Shown: one piece after another, positions 55,381-64,000 of the stretch
Numbering within the stretch: the first letter of the stretch is position 1
Layout of the letters: each line of letters begins with the position of its first letter
Source of the DNA: Cucumibacter marinus DSM 18995
GTDB lineage: Bacteria; Pseudomonadota; Alphaproteobacteria; Rhizobiales; Devosiaceae
Assembly (NCBI RefSeq): GCF_000429865.1
Contig: NZ_KE386977.1
Coordinates: 243,393-307,392 of the forward strand
Reading direction: 5' to 3'
Length of the DNA stretch: 64,000 nucleotides
The notes under the pieces: generated by a model
What the model was told of the DNA's origin: nothing
Database searches by the model: none
The model's input: only the letters and a program-made list of their open reading frames with translations
Position numbers and translations under genes: made by a program

Positions 55381-56214
55381 ATGGCTGCCCACGCCAAGAA
55401 CCACGATTACCATCTCGTCGATCCGAGCCCCTGGCCGTTCATCGGCTCGATCTCGGCCTTCATCATGGCCGTTGGCGGCGCGATCTTCATGCGCGGCGGC
55501 ACCTACTGGATCCTGCTGATCGGCCTGGTCGGTGTGCTCTACACCATGTTCGGCTGGTGGCGCGACGTCGTGCGCGAATCCTCCGCCGGTGACCACACCC
55601 CGGTCGTGCAGATGCACCACCGTTACGGCATGATCCTGTTCATCGCTTCGGAAGTGATGTTCTTCGTGGCGTGGTTCTGGGCCTATTTCGATGCCTTCTT
55701 CTATTATGACGAGGCCGTTCAGGTTGCCCGTGCCGCCCATACCGGCGGTGTCTGGCCGCCTGCCGGCGTCGAGGTGTTCAATCCTTGGCATCTGCCGATT
55801 TTCAACACCATCATCCTTCTGACCTCCGGCACTACGGTGACCTGGGCGCACCACGCGCTGCTGCACAATGACCGTGAGGGCCTCAAATGGGGTCTGTTGC
55901 TGACCATTCTGCTTGGTGCGCTGTTCACCACTGTCCAGATCATCGAATACGCCTCGGCCGGCTTCTCCTTCTCGGGCAACATCTACGGCGCCACCTTCTT
56001 CATGGCGACCGGCTTCCACGGCTTCCACGTGTTTGTCGGCACCGTGTTCCTGATCGTCTGCCTGTTCCGCGCCCTGGCCGGTCAGTTCACCCCGGACAAG
56101 CATCTCGGTTTCGAGTTTGCCGCCTGGTATTGGCACTTCGTCGACGTGGTGTGGTTGTTCCTGTTTGCCTGCATTTATGTGTGGGGCAGCTGGGGCGTCG
56201 TCTACACCCACTAA
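55381..56214 (+). CDS. coxC: Cytochrome c oxidase subunit III
   Basis: 277 residues and seven membrane helices. HDYHLVDPSPWPFIGS at the start, GMILFIASEVMFFVAWFWAY with the conserved Glu in helix III, and WYWHFVDVVWLFLFACIYVW at the end are diagnostic. It stabilises the oxidase core. A terminator hairpin follows directly. Confidence 0.98.
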   Translation: MAAHAKNHDYHLVDPSPWPFIGSISAFIMAVGGAIFMRGGTYWILLIGLVGVLYTMFGWWRDVVRESSAGDHTPVVQMHHRYGMILFIASEVMFFVAWFWAYFDAFFYYDEAVQVARAAHTGGVWPPAGVEVFNPWHLPIFNTIILLTSGTTVTWAHHALLHNDREGLKWGLLLTILLGALFTTVQIIEYASAGFSFSGNIYGATFFMATGFHGFHVFVGTVFLIVCLFRALAGQFTPDKHLGFEFAAWYWHFVDVVWLFLFACIYVWGSWGVVYTH

Positions 56215-56220
56215 GTCTAC

Positions 56221-56247
56221 GGCGCGGCCCATCGGGCCGCGCCTTTT
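56221..56247 (+). terminator. Terminator hairpin after coxC
   Basis: GGCGCGGCCC and GGGCCGCGCC pair across ATC and are followed by TTTTCCTTT. It lies six bases past the coxC stop codon and splits the cox row from DUF983-surf1-thrC, at least in part. Readthrough is likely, because no clear new promoter is visible in the 16 bases before the DUF983 gene. Confidence 0.85.
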
Positions 56248-56262
56248 CCTTTCGGGGGACCC

Positions 56263-56622
56263 ATGAGCGAACCCCAGGCCTCTCCTTTCGCCGCCGGTCT
56301 CAAATGCCGGTGCCCGCGCTGCGGGGAAGGGGACCTCTACGCCGGCTATCTCAAACTTGCTGACCGCTGCCAGAGCTGCGGCCTCGACTACGACTTCGCC
56401 GATGCGGGCGACGGCCCTGCCATTTTCATCATGCTGATCGTGGGCTTCATCGTGGTGGGCATGGCGCTGATCGTCGAGGTGGCTTTCTCGCCTGCCATCT
56501 GGGTGCATCTCATCCTCTGGATCCCGGCGGCGGTCCTTTTGTCCCTTTGGCTCCTCAGGCCGTTCAAGGCGACCATGATCGCGCTTCAGTTCGCCAATGA
56601 TGCCCGTGAGGGGCGGCGCTAG
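56263..56622 (+). CDS. DUF983 family membrane protein
   Basis: 119 residues. Two CxxC pairs near the start (RCPRCGEGDLYAGYLKLADR, then CQSCG) form a zinc-ribbon-like unit, followed by two membrane helices. Typically found between coxC and surf1 in alphaproteobacteria, as here. Its function is unknown but probably lies in oxidase maturation or metal handling. Confidence 0.94.
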   Translation: MSEPQASPFAAGLKCRCPRCGEGDLYAGYLKLADRCQSCGLDYDFADAGDGPAIFIMLIVGFIVVGMALIVEVAFSPAIWVHLILWIPAAVLLSLWLLRPFKATMIALQFANDAREGRR

Positions 56623-56625
56623 GAA

Positions 56626-57411
56626 TTGTCCAACACCCCCAAAAAATCATCCTCGGCCCGTTTGGGCCGCGCGGCCATCGGGTTCATCGTCTTCATGGCG
56701 CTGCTGACGGCGTTGTTTGCAACGCTCGGCTTCTGGCAGCTCGACCGTCTGCACTGGAAGACCGGCCTGCTCGATGCCATCGAACAGCGGGCCGAGAACC
56801 CGCCTGTCCCATTGCCATCCGCCGGAGAATGGGATGCATTCGATGCCGATGCGCTTGACTACACCCCGGTTGCCTTCACCGCGCGGTATCTCGATCAGCC
56901 GCCCGTCCTGGTTTTCGATTCCCTGGCAGACCCGCGTGGCGTACTCAGCGGTCCGGGCTATTGGGTCATGCAGACCGCCGCTGTCGATGGCGGTGTGGTC
57001 TGGATCAATCGCGGCTTCATCACCCAGGCCATGGCGGATGCGGGCGAGGTGCCCGTGGCGCCGCCCGGCAACGTCGAACTCGACGGCCTGCTGCGCCGCC
57101 CGGAACGCGCCGGTGCCTTTACGCCGGAGGCCGATCTGTCTTCAGGCCGTGCATGGGTTCGCGACCCCGCCACTTTGCCAGCGCCCGAGGCGGGGCAGGG
57201 GCCGCTCGCGCCCTTCTATGTCGATCTCAGCGCAACAGCAGAGACCGGCGACCTGCCACAAGGCGGCGAGACCCATCTGGCGATCACCAACAACCACCTC
57301 GATTATGCCCTGACCTGGTTCGGTCTGGCCGTTCTCACCCCCGTCATGGTCGTCATCTGGCTGTGGCGTCGCCGCCGCGCCACCTCAACGGTTGCGCCGC
57401 CAAAACCCTAG
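56626..57411 (+). CDS. SURF1 family oxidase assembly protein
   Basis: 261 residues from a TTG three bases after the DUF983 stop codon. Two membrane helices, one at each end (AIGFIVFMALLTALFATLGF and LTWFGLAVLTPVMVVIWLW), enclose a periplasmic domain. LGFWQLDRLHWKTGLLDAIE, PGYWVMQTAAVDGGVVWINR and ITNNHLDYALTWFGLA are the family signatures. Assists heme A insertion into CoxA. Confidence 0.95.
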   Translation: MSNTPKKSSSARLGRAAIGFIVFMALLTALFATLGFWQLDRLHWKTGLLDAIEQRAENPPVPLPSAGEWDAFDADALDYTPVAFTARYLDQPPVLVFDSLADPRGVLSGPGYWVMQTAAVDGGVVWINRGFITQAMADAGEVPVAPPGNVELDGLLRRPERAGAFTPEADLSSGRAWVRDPATLPAPEAGQGPLAPFYVDLSATAETGDLPQGGETHLAITNNHLDYALTWFGLAVLTPVMVVIWLWRRRRATSTVAPPKP

Positions 57412-57449
57412 GCTTAGGGTGCGCCCCACCATCACACCGGAAACCCTCC

Positions 57450-58850
57450 ATGCGTTACGTCAGCACCCGTTCTTCCGCGCCGTCGCTCGGCTTCTGCGAC
57501 GCGCTTCTGGCCGGCCTTGCCCGCGATGGCGGCCTGTATTTGCCGGAGAGCTGGCCGACATTCACAGCGGATGAGATCGCGGATTTCGCCAATCGGCCTT
57601 TCGCCGATATCGCCTTTGCTGTGATTTCGAAATTCACCGGCGACGAAGTGCCTGACACCGTGCTGCGGGAGATCGTCGACAGTGCTTACGCCACCTTCCG
57701 GCATCCAAGCACGGCACCGGTCACCGAGCTCGAGCCCGGACATTTCGTCCTTGAGCTTTTCCATGGTCCCACGCTCGCTTTCAAGGACGTGGCCATGCAG
57801 TTTCTCGCACGGATGATGGATCACATCCTCGCCGAACGCGGCCAGCGCGCGACCATTGTCGGCGCGACCTCCGGCGACACCGGCTCCGCCGCCATCGAGG
57901 CGTTCAGGGGCCGGGACAACATCGATATCTTCATCCTGCATCCGCATGGCCGGGTGTCGCCCGTCCAGCGCCGCCAGATGACGACGGTCCTCGATGCCAA
58001 TGTCCACAATATCGCGCTCGAAGGCACCTTTGATGACTGCCAGGCGGCGGTCAAACAGATGTTCAACAATCACCGGTTCCGCGACGAGGTGGCGCTTTCG
58101 GGCGTCAACTCGATCAATTGGGGCCGGATCGTCGCCCAGATCACCTACTACTTTACGGCGGCCGCTGCGCTCGGTGCACCGCACCGCAAGCTGTCCTTCA
58201 CGGTGCCGACCGGCAATTTCGGCGACATCTTCGCAGGCTATGCCGCGGCCCGCATGGGCCTGCCCATCGAAAAACTGATCATCGCCACCAATGAGAACGA
58301 CATTCTGCGGCGCACGCTCGAGTCCGGTCATTACGAGACCCGCGGCGTCTCCGCCACCCAGAGCCCCTCGATGGACATCCAGATTTCCTCGAATTTCGAG
58401 CGGCTGCTGTTCGAGGCTTTGGAGCGCGACGGCGAACAGGTGACCCAGCTCATGGAGCGGCTCAAGCAATCCGGTTCTTTCACCGTGCCTGAAAACGCAC
58501 TTGCCGCCATGAAGGGTCAGTTCGCCGCCGGCACCACCGATGAGGACGCCACCGCAGCCACCATTGCTGATGCCTGGGCGCGCTCGGGCTATCTGGCCGA
58601 TCCGCATACCGCGGTCGGCCTGTCGGTCGCCCGCAAGCTGAAGACCGAGGATGCCGCCATGATCACGCTGTCGACCGCCCATCCCGCCAAGTTCCCGGCG
58701 GCGGTGAAAGCGGCATCCGGCGTCGATCCGGCTCTGCCCGAATGGCTGGCCGATTTACACGAACGCGAAGAGCGCGTTACCGTTCTGAACAACGATCAAG
58801 ACGCGGTAGAGGCCTTTGTCAGGGCACATAGCCGCGCCGGGGAGGTTTGA
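57450..58850 (+). CDS. thrC: Threonine synthase
   Basis: 466 residues, PLP-dependent. Converts O-phosphohomoserine to threonine. MRYVSTRSSAPSLGFCDALL is the canonical start; GPTLAFKDVAMQF carries the PLP lysine, and ATSGDTGSAA and PTGNFGDIFAGY bind phosphate and cofactor. The long in-frame reading upstream overlaps surf1 and is rejected. In relatives thrC also follows surf1, sometimes with ispH between; ispH is absent here. Confidence 0.97.
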   Translation: MRYVSTRSSAPSLGFCDALLAGLARDGGLYLPESWPTFTADEIADFANRPFADIAFAVISKFTGDEVPDTVLREIVDSAYATFRHPSTAPVTELEPGHFVLELFHGPTLAFKDVAMQFLARMMDHILAERGQRATIVGATSGDTGSAAIEAFRGRDNIDIFILHPHGRVSPVQRRQMTTVLDANVHNIALEGTFDDCQAAVKQMFNNHRFRDEVALSGVNSINWGRIVAQITYYFTAAAALGAPHRKLSFTVPTGNFGDIFAGYAAARMGLPIEKLIIATNENDILRRTLESGHYETRGVSATQSPSMDIQISSNFERLLFEALERDGEQVTQLMERLKQSGSFTVPENALAAMKGQFAAGTTDEDATAATIADAWARSGYLADPHTAVGLSVARKLKTEDAAMITLSTAHPAKFPAAVKAASGVDPALPEWLADLHEREERVTVLNNDQDAVEAFVRAHSRAGEV

Positions 58851-60113
58851 GTGAGCGTACAATCGACGACACTGTCCAACGGCATGACCGTATTGAGCCA
58901 TGCCATGCCGCATCTCGAAAGCGCCTCTTTGGGTGTCTGGGTCAAGGCCGGCTCGCGCTGCGAATATGAGCACGAACACGGCATCTCGCATCTGCTCGAG
59001 CATATGGCGTTCAAGGGCACCAAGACCCGCACCGCGCGGCGCATTGCCGAAGAGGTCGAGACCGTCGGCGGCGACATGAATGCCGCAACCTCGATCGAAC
59101 AGACCGGCTATTTCGTCCGCGTGCTCAAGGAGGACGTGCCGCTCGCTGCCGACATTCTCTCCGACATCCTGTTGAATTCCCTGTTCGATGAAAACGAGCT
59201 GCGCCGCGAACAGCAGGTGATCGTTCAGGAGATCGGCGCCTCCCACGACGATCCCGACAGCTATGTCTTCGATCTGTTCCAGGATGCGGCCTATCCCGGC
59301 CAGCCGATCGGGCGCACCATTCTGGGCACCGTCGATTCCGTGCGTGGCTTCGATTCCGAGGCGTTGCGGAGCTATATGGACCGCAATTATGTCGGCGATC
59401 GCATGGTGTTGGCCGCGGCCGGCAATGTGAACCACGACGAACTGGTCAGCATGGTCTCGGACAAATTCGGTGGCCTCAAGGCCAACGGCGCCCCCGAGCC
59501 GGTGCAGGCCACCTTCCATGGCGGCGAACAGCGCCTGGTGCGCGACCATGAACAGGCTCATCTGGTGATGGGCATCGAAGGCCGGCCCTATAATTCGGAC
59601 GGCTTCTACGCCACCCAGATTCTCGCCTCGATCCTGGGCGGGGGCATGTCCTCGCGCCTGTTCCAGGAAGTGCGCGAAAAACGTGGCCTTTGCTATTCCA
59701 TCTACGCCTTCCACTTCGCCTTTGCCGATAGTGGCCTGTTCGGCGTTGCGGCGGCGACCGGCGGCGACGAGCTCACCGATCTCGTCCCGGTGATCCTCGA
59801 TGAGCTGCGCAAGGCAACACAAGACATCACCGAGGAAGAAGTGGTTCGCGTCCGTAACCAGATACGGGCCGGGCTGTTGATGTCGCTTGAAAGCCCCTCC
59901 GCCCGCGCCGGCCAGCTCGCGCGCCAGCAGATCCTGTGGGGTCGCCCGATCGCGCTCGAGGAAACCGTCGAGCGTATCAACCGGATCGACGCGGAACGCG
60001 TGAAACATGTCGCCGCCCAGCTCTTCTCCGACGCCAAGCCGGCCATCGCCGGCATCGGCCCGGTTGCCGACCTGCCTGATCACGCGGAAATCGCATCCCG
60101 GTTGCGGGGCTGA
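58851..60113 (+). CDS. M16 family zinc peptidase (mitochondrial-processing-peptidase-like)
   Basis: 420 residues from a GTG immediately after the thrC stop codon. HLLEHMAFKGTKTR holds the inverted zinc motif HxxEH, with the third ligand Glu about 75 residues later in EQQVIVQEIGASHDD. It resembles the beta subunit of mitochondrial processing peptidase, for which alphaproteobacterial homologues are the presumed ancestors. The gene order thrC-M16-GNAT is conserved in Hyphomicrobiales. Substrates are unknown. Confidence 0.95.
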   Translation: MSVQSTTLSNGMTVLSHAMPHLESASLGVWVKAGSRCEYEHEHGISHLLEHMAFKGTKTRTARRIAEEVETVGGDMNAATSIEQTGYFVRVLKEDVPLAADILSDILLNSLFDENELRREQQVIVQEIGASHDDPDSYVFDLFQDAAYPGQPIGRTILGTVDSVRGFDSEALRSYMDRNYVGDRMVLAAAGNVNHDELVSMVSDKFGGLKANGAPEPVQATFHGGEQRLVRDHEQAHLVMGIEGRPYNSDGFYATQILASILGGGMSSRLFQEVREKRGLCYSIYAFHFAFADSGLFGVAAATGGDELTDLVPVILDELRKATQDITEEEVVRVRNQIRAGLLMSLESPSARAGQLARQQILWGRPIALEETVERINRIDAERVKHVAAQLFSDAKPAIAGIGPVADLPDHAEIASRLRG

Positions 60114-60121
60114 GGACGGCC

Positions 60122-60724
60122 ATGCTCGGTCCGTTCTTCGGTCGCGAACACATTCTCGAACTGTCCGACGGCGCCCTGCTGCTGCGCCCGCCGCGCCAGG
60201 CCGATTTCAACGAGTGGCGCAGGGTCCGGCTCGCAAGCCGTGCCTTTCTGAAGCCTTTTGAGCCGGTCTGGGCCGAAACCGAACTGACCCAGGGCTCCTT
60301 CCGCGCCCGCATCCGGCGCTATGCCCGTGAAATCGCCGAAGAAACCGGCTTCACCTTTTTCCTCTACGCGCTTGAGGAAGATGAAGATCCGCGCCTCATC
60401 GGTGGCATCACCCTGTCGAACATCCGCCGCCGCGTGGCCCAGGCAGGTACCATCGGCTACTGGATGGCAGCGGACGAGGCCGGCAAGGGCTGGATGACAC
60501 GCGCAGTCGGGCTGCTCCTGCCTTTCTCCTTCCATAAACTCGGTCTACATCGCGTCGAGGCGGCATGCCTGCCGCACAACAAAGCCTCAATCCGTGTGCT
60601 AGAAAAGAATGGGTTCCGACAGGAAGGCCTGGCGGAGAAATACCTGTTGATCGACGGCAAATGGCAGGACCACCTGCTGTTCGGATTGACGGTCGAGCGA
60701 TATGAGGACGGATGGTCCAATTAA
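60122..60724 (+). CDS. GNAT N-acetyltransferase (RimJ-like)
   Basis: 200 residues. LLRPPRQADFNEWRRVRLAS at the start, IGYWMAADEAGKGWMTRAVG carries the acetyl-CoA loop (Q/RxxGxG-type), and HRVEAACLPHNKASIRVLEK is typical of RimJ/RimL enzymes that acetylate ribosomal protein N-termini. The target here is inferred only from similarity. Eight bases separate it from the M16 gene. Confidence 0.93.
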   Translation: MLGPFFGREHILELSDGALLLRPPRQADFNEWRRVRLASRAFLKPFEPVWAETELTQGSFRARIRRYAREIAEETGFTFFLYALEEDEDPRLIGGITLSNIRRRVAQAGTIGYWMAADEAGKGWMTRAVGLLLPFSFHKLGLHRVEAACLPHNKASIRVLEKNGFRQEGLAEKYLLIDGKWQDHLLFGLTVERYEDGWSN

Positions 60725-60794
60725 CAACGCACGCCATCAGTGCTTGTGACAGTGCATTTACCCGGCTAGGACAGATCGCCGGGGAGTTAGACCT

Positions 60795-63710
60795 ATGATG
60801 TCATTGCGCCTGCGCCGCGGTCTCGTTGCCGCGATCATGATGCTGCTGACCCTTGTGGCCGGCGGCAGCGCCATGGCGTTCGAGGTCATAACCGTTCCTG
60901 AAAACGTCAATGCGGTCAATTTGAGCTCGGCCATCGAGGTGCGCCAGGGCGAGGGCGGCCGTATCCAGCTCTCCACGGCCCCCGGCGAAGACGGCATTAT
61001 CCGCCGCATCGAGGTGCAGGCCTCGGAAGACGGCACAAATCCCCATTGGGCCCTGTTCGCGCTCTCCAATCCCGGTGACGTTCAGATCGAACGCCTGCTG
61101 GTCGCCCCCTATTTCCGCTTGCCCGGTTCCGGCGTGTTCGCCCCCGATCTCGGCTCGCAGCGCATCGGCTTCCTCACGCCCAACCAGGGTTTCCGCCCCC
61201 AGCGCGTTCAGGATGCCGAAGCGGACGTGTTCTCCGTCACCCTCGACCCCGGTGCGACCATTACCTTTGTGGCGGAGCTGACGGGCGACAAGCTACCCGA
61301 ACTCTATATGTGGGAGCCCTCGGCCTATCGGGACTATGTGAACTCCTTCACCCTGTTCCGGGGCACCGTGCTTGGCGTGTCGAGCCTGCTGGCAGTGTTT
61401 CTCACCATCATGTTCGTGGTGAAGGGCAGGGGCGTCTTTCCCGCAACCGCGGCGCTGGCCTGGGCTGTGTTGTTCTATCTCACCGTCGATTTCGGCCTGT
61501 TGGGCACGCTGCTGGGCATTTCGAACACCTCATTGCAGAATTTCCGGGCCGCAGCGGAGGCGGCGCTGGCGACCACGCTGTTCGGCTTCCTGTTCGTCTA
61601 TCTCAACCTGCACCGATGGCATCTGCGTTTCGTCCATCTTGCGCTCGCGCTCGGCGCGGTACTGCTGGCGTTGCTCGTGCTCGCCTTCGTGCAGCCGGTG
61701 ATCGCTGCCGGCATCGGGCGCACAATGCTGGCCATGATCGGCATTTTCGGTGTCGTCATCATTCTCATGCTGGCCTTGCGCGGCTATGACCGCGCGGTGA
61801 TGATCCTGCCGACCGCCGTCATCTTCCTCGCCTGGCTGGTCTACGCCTTCCTCGTTATCATCGGGCAGGTTTCCAATGACATCGCTCAATCCGCTGTTGC
61901 CGGCGGGCTCGTGCTGATCGTGATGTTGTTGGGCTTCACCGCCATTCAGCAGGCTTTTTCCGAGGGACAGGTGTCCATCGGCGCCCTGTCCGAAGTCGAG
62001 CGCCGCGCGCTCGCCATGACCGGTTCGGGCGATTTCGTCTTCGACTGGAATATCGACCGCGACCGCGTCACCGTCTCCGAAGAATTGAACGCCCGCCTGG
62101 GCGAGCGAAGGGGGCACCTGCGCGGTTCGATCAAATCATGGCTCGACCGCATCCACCCCGAAGACGCAGACCGGTTCCGAACCGGGCTCGACACGCTCAT
62201 TGAGCTCAGGCGTGGCAAGATCAACGCCGATTACCGCATCGCCGCGCGCGATGGCAGCTACCGCAGTTTCCGCATGCGCATCAAACCGGTCCTGTCGGGC
62301 GACGGGCAGGTCTCGCGCTGCGTCGGCACCCTGCAGGATGTCACGGACGACCGTGCCGCCCGGGAACGCCTGCTGCATGACGCGGTCGGCGACAGCCTCA
62401 CCGGCCTGCCCGGCAAGGCACTGTTCCTCGACCGGCTCGAGCGTGCCCTGGTGCGCTCGCGCGAATACAATGAGGTCAAGCCTGCCGTCTTCCTCATCGA
62501 TCTCGACCGCTTCTCCGAGATCGACGAACAGATCGGCCATGCTGCAGCGGATTCTGTTCTGCTGGCCGTCTCACGCCGCCTCTCGCGTGTTCTCAAGCCC
62601 CTCGACACCCTTTCGCGGATTCACGGGGACCAGTTCGCCGTTATCCTTGTTTCCGAGCAGAATGCCGCCAAGATTGCCGCAACCGCTGAACAGCTGCGCA
62701 AGGCCATGCGCACCCCGTTCAATTTCGGGGAGCGCGACCTGGCGATCTCCGCCTCCATCGGCGTGACGATCTATGACAACAAGCCGGCCACCGCCGAAGG
62801 CGTGTTGCGCGATGCCGAACTGGCGATGATGTATGCCAAGCGTATGGGCGGCGACCGGATCGAAGCCTACCGCGTCCACGCACGGCAGATTGCCGAGGCG
62901 GGCAAGCTGATGCAGGCGGATCTCGAGCGCGCCATCGAGAAGCGCGAACTGAGCATGCTGTACCAGCCGATCGTCGACATCCATACCGACGCGATTGCCG
63001 GCGCCGAAGCGCTGATGCGCTGGAACCACCCCAATCGCGGCACCATCAGCCCGTCCGAGTTCATACCGCTCGCGGAACGCACCGGCCTGATCGACAGGCT
63101 CGGTCAGCTTGCATTCGAGCAGGCCGCCCGCCAGGTCCAGACCTGGGTGTCATCCTATGATCTGGGGCCGGATTTCTTCGTTTCTGTGAATATTTCGACC
63201 CGGCAGCTCGCCAGTGAAGGGCTTCTGGCCGAATTGCGGGCGCTGCTGTCGGATCAGCCGCAGATCGCCCGGCACATCAAGCTCGAACTGACCGAGAGCC
63301 AGATCATGACCAATCCGGAGCAGTCGGCCTATGTGCTCGACGCGGTCAAGAAGCTGGGCCTTGGTCTGGCGCTCGATGATTTCGGCACCGGCCATTCATC
63401 GCTGAGCTATCTGCACCGTTTCCCATTCGACACACTCAAGATCCCCGCGCAGTTCGTTCGAACCGGTGAAGACCGCACAGCCATACATACCCAGATGCCG
63501 ATTCTGCGCTCGATTCTGCAGCTATCCGCCGAACTGGGTCTCGATGTGATTGCCGAGGGGATTGAAAGCGACGGTGAACTCGCCCGCATCCGCGAGCTCA
63601 ATTGCCGCTACGGCCAGGGCTATATGTTCGGCGCCGCGATGGCGCCCGACGCCCTGCAGCAGCAGTTCACCGCCGGGACCGACGAACGCCAGCTCGAAAG
63701 CGCGCAATAG
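60795..63710 (+). CDS. Membrane-bound PAS-GGDEF-EAL protein, probable c-di-GMP phosphodiesterase
   Basis: 971 residues. A signal peptide and an N-terminal extracytoplasmic domain (about 30-185) precede about seven membrane helices (about 190-390), a 7TMR-DISM-like layout. Then come a PAS domain (about 410-520), a GGDEF domain (about 530-690) and an EAL domain (about 710-960). The GGDEF signature reads IHGDQF, so cyclase activity is doubtful. The EAL site is complete: EALMRW, VNIS, ELTES, ALDDFGTG, LKIPAQF and EGIES. It probably degrades c-di-GMP in response to an external signal. The double ATG start leaves one codon of doubt. Confidence 0.93.
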   Translation: MMSLRLRRGLVAAIMMLLTLVAGGSAMAFEVITVPENVNAVNLSSAIEVRQGEGGRIQLSTAPGEDGIIRRIEVQASEDGTNPHWALFALSNPGDVQIERLLVAPYFRLPGSGVFAPDLGSQRIGFLTPNQGFRPQRVQDAEADVFSVTLDPGATITFVAELTGDKLPELYMWEPSAYRDYVNSFTLFRGTVLGVSSLLAVFLTIMFVVKGRGVFPATAALAWAVLFYLTVDFGLLGTLLGISNTSLQNFRAAAEAALATTLFGFLFVYLNLHRWHLRFVHLALALGAVLLALLVLAFVQPVIAAGIGRTMLAMIGIFGVVIILMLALRGYDRAVMILPTAVIFLAWLVYAFLVIIGQVSNDIAQSAVAGGLVLIVMLLGFTAIQQAFSEGQVSIGALSEVERRALAMTGSGDFVFDWNIDRDRVTVSEELNARLGERRGHLRGSIKSWLDRIHPEDADRFRTGLDTLIELRRGKINADYRIAARDGSYRSFRMRIKPVLSGDGQVSRCVGTLQDVTDDRAARERLLHDAVGDSLTGLPGKALFLDRLERALVRSREYNEVKPAVFLIDLDRFSEIDEQIGHAAADSVLLAVSRRLSRVLKPLDTLSRIHGDQFAVILVSEQNAAKIAATAEQLRKAMRTPFNFGERDLAISASIGVTIYDNKPATAEGVLRDAELAMMYAKRMGGDRIEAYRVHARQIAEAGKLMQADLERAIEKRELSMLYQPIVDIHTDAIAGAEALMRWNHPNRGTISPSEFIPLAERTGLIDRLGQLAFEQAARQVQTWVSSYDLGPDFFVSVNISTRQLASEGLLAELRALLSDQPQIARHIKLELTESQIMTNPEQSAYVLDAVKKLGLGLALDDFGTGHSSLSYLHRFPFDTLKIPAQFVRTGEDRTAIHTQMPILRSILQLSAELGLDVIAEGIESDGELARIRELNCRYGQGYMFGAAMAPDALQQQFTAGTDERQLESAQ

Positions 63711-63729
63711 TCGCGATAGATGATGGGGG

Positions 63730-64000
63730 TCAGGCGTGTCCCATATCCGGAGACAGCCGTGCCCTGTTAATACCGAGTTCGGCCAGCGCCGCCTCGTAGC
63801 GGCTGGGGACCTCGGCTTCGAAAATGAGGTCGAGCGTCGCCGGCACCGTCAGCCAGCCATTGGCCTTGATCTCGCCTTCGAGCTGCCCCGCGCTCCACGA
63901 GCAATATCCCATCGCCAGCAGTGATTCCTGCGGCCCCTGCCCGAGGGCAATGGCCCGCAACACATCGACGGTCGCCGTCAGGCTGACCTCGTCATTGATG
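63730..64000 (-). CDS. YqgE/AlgH (UPF0301) family protein, N-terminal part beyond window edge
   Basis: 90 C-terminal residues are visible and the frame stays open to the edge. SLLAMGYCSWSAGQLEGEIK, NGWLTVPATLDLIFE and RYEAALAELGI are the family's C-terminal blocks. A cytoplasmic protein of unclear function; in Pseudomonas AlgH affects alginate regulation. It converges on the GGDEF-EAL gene with a 19-base gap. Confidence 0.93.
   Translation of the reverse strand, partial: INDEVSLTATVDVLRAIALGQGPQESLLAMGYCSWSAGQLEGEIKANGWLTVPATLDLIFEAEVPSRYEAALAELGINRARLSPDMGHA

Overview
The window is a chromosomal stretch of a GC-rich (about 63% by eye) alphaproteobacterium. Gene content and order point to the Hyphomicrobiales and, within them, probably a Devosiaceae-type organism such as Devosia or Pelagibacterium. 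The evidence is short-form HisG with HisZ, a tRNA-His without G-1, DUF1127, DUF2093 and DUF4170 genes, a CIRCE-controlled groESL, an IalB-family protein, and a coxBA-ctaB-coxF-ctaG-coxC-DUF983-surf1-thrC-M16 gene row. The genus is an inference. Almost all of the sequence is ordinary core genome. There is no prophage, transposase, CRISPR array or integrated element.

Layout. 1-6.1 kb: a large cytoplasmic PAS histidine kinase (cut by the left edge) with a perfect CtrA-type box upstream, tRNA-His, a TadG-like pilus protein with a von Willebrand A domain, and a secreted L,D-transpeptidase. 6.2-10.9 kb: tag, a DUF1127-like gene, then hisS-hisZ-hisG as one tight unit. 10.9-11.4 kb: a gene-free island of palindromic repeats. 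11.4-18.9 kb: DoxX, two membrane glycosyltransferases, a TauE-like exporter, a fasciclin protein, groESL with CIRCE, and a small membrane protein. 18.9-30.7 kb: a sigma-54 activator with a degenerate receiver, a TipF-like EAL protein, a HAD phosphatase, ribF-ileS-lspA, a lipoprotein, an RsuA/RluB-type pseudouridine synthase with a very long low-complexity tail, and rsmD. 31-38.8 kb: mutL, tadA, patatin, purD, xseA, DUF2093 and a lipid-A-disaccharide-synthase-related glycosyltransferase. 38.8-44.6 kb: DUF374 acyltransferase, DUF4170, cysQ, a conserved hypothetical gene, ubiA, rsmE and gshA. 44.8-50.7 kb: a MarR-controlled DrrAB-type exporter, a LysR/DUF1127 divergent pair, a MATE transporter and an IalB protein. 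51-63.7 kb: the aa3-type cytochrome c oxidase gene row with its assembly factors, running on into surf1, thrC, an M16 protease, an acetyltransferase and a GGDEF/EAL protein. A YqgE/AlgH gene runs off the right edge.

How the parts work together. hisS, hisZ and hisG link histidine charging with the first step of histidine synthesis, and the tRNA-His lies 4 kb away. The cox block carries the three catalytic subunits, heme O synthesis (ctaB), copper insertion (ctaG) and Surf1. groESL is under HrcA/CIRCE control. Two c-di-GMP-related proteins, one probably inactive as an enzyme and one probably an active phosphodiesterase, together with the CtrA-box kinase suggest cell-cycle or motility control.

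Most interesting points: the spot that in rhizobial relatives usually holds lpxK and waaA (KDO transferase) holds instead a TIGR03492-like glycosyltransferase; hisS and ileS each contain an internal stretch of foreign-looking codon use; three convergent gene pairs share one CTAG as both stop codons; a candidate 22-residue protein gene has a near-perfect ribosome binding site; and there are clear candidate operators for MarR, LysR and CtrA.
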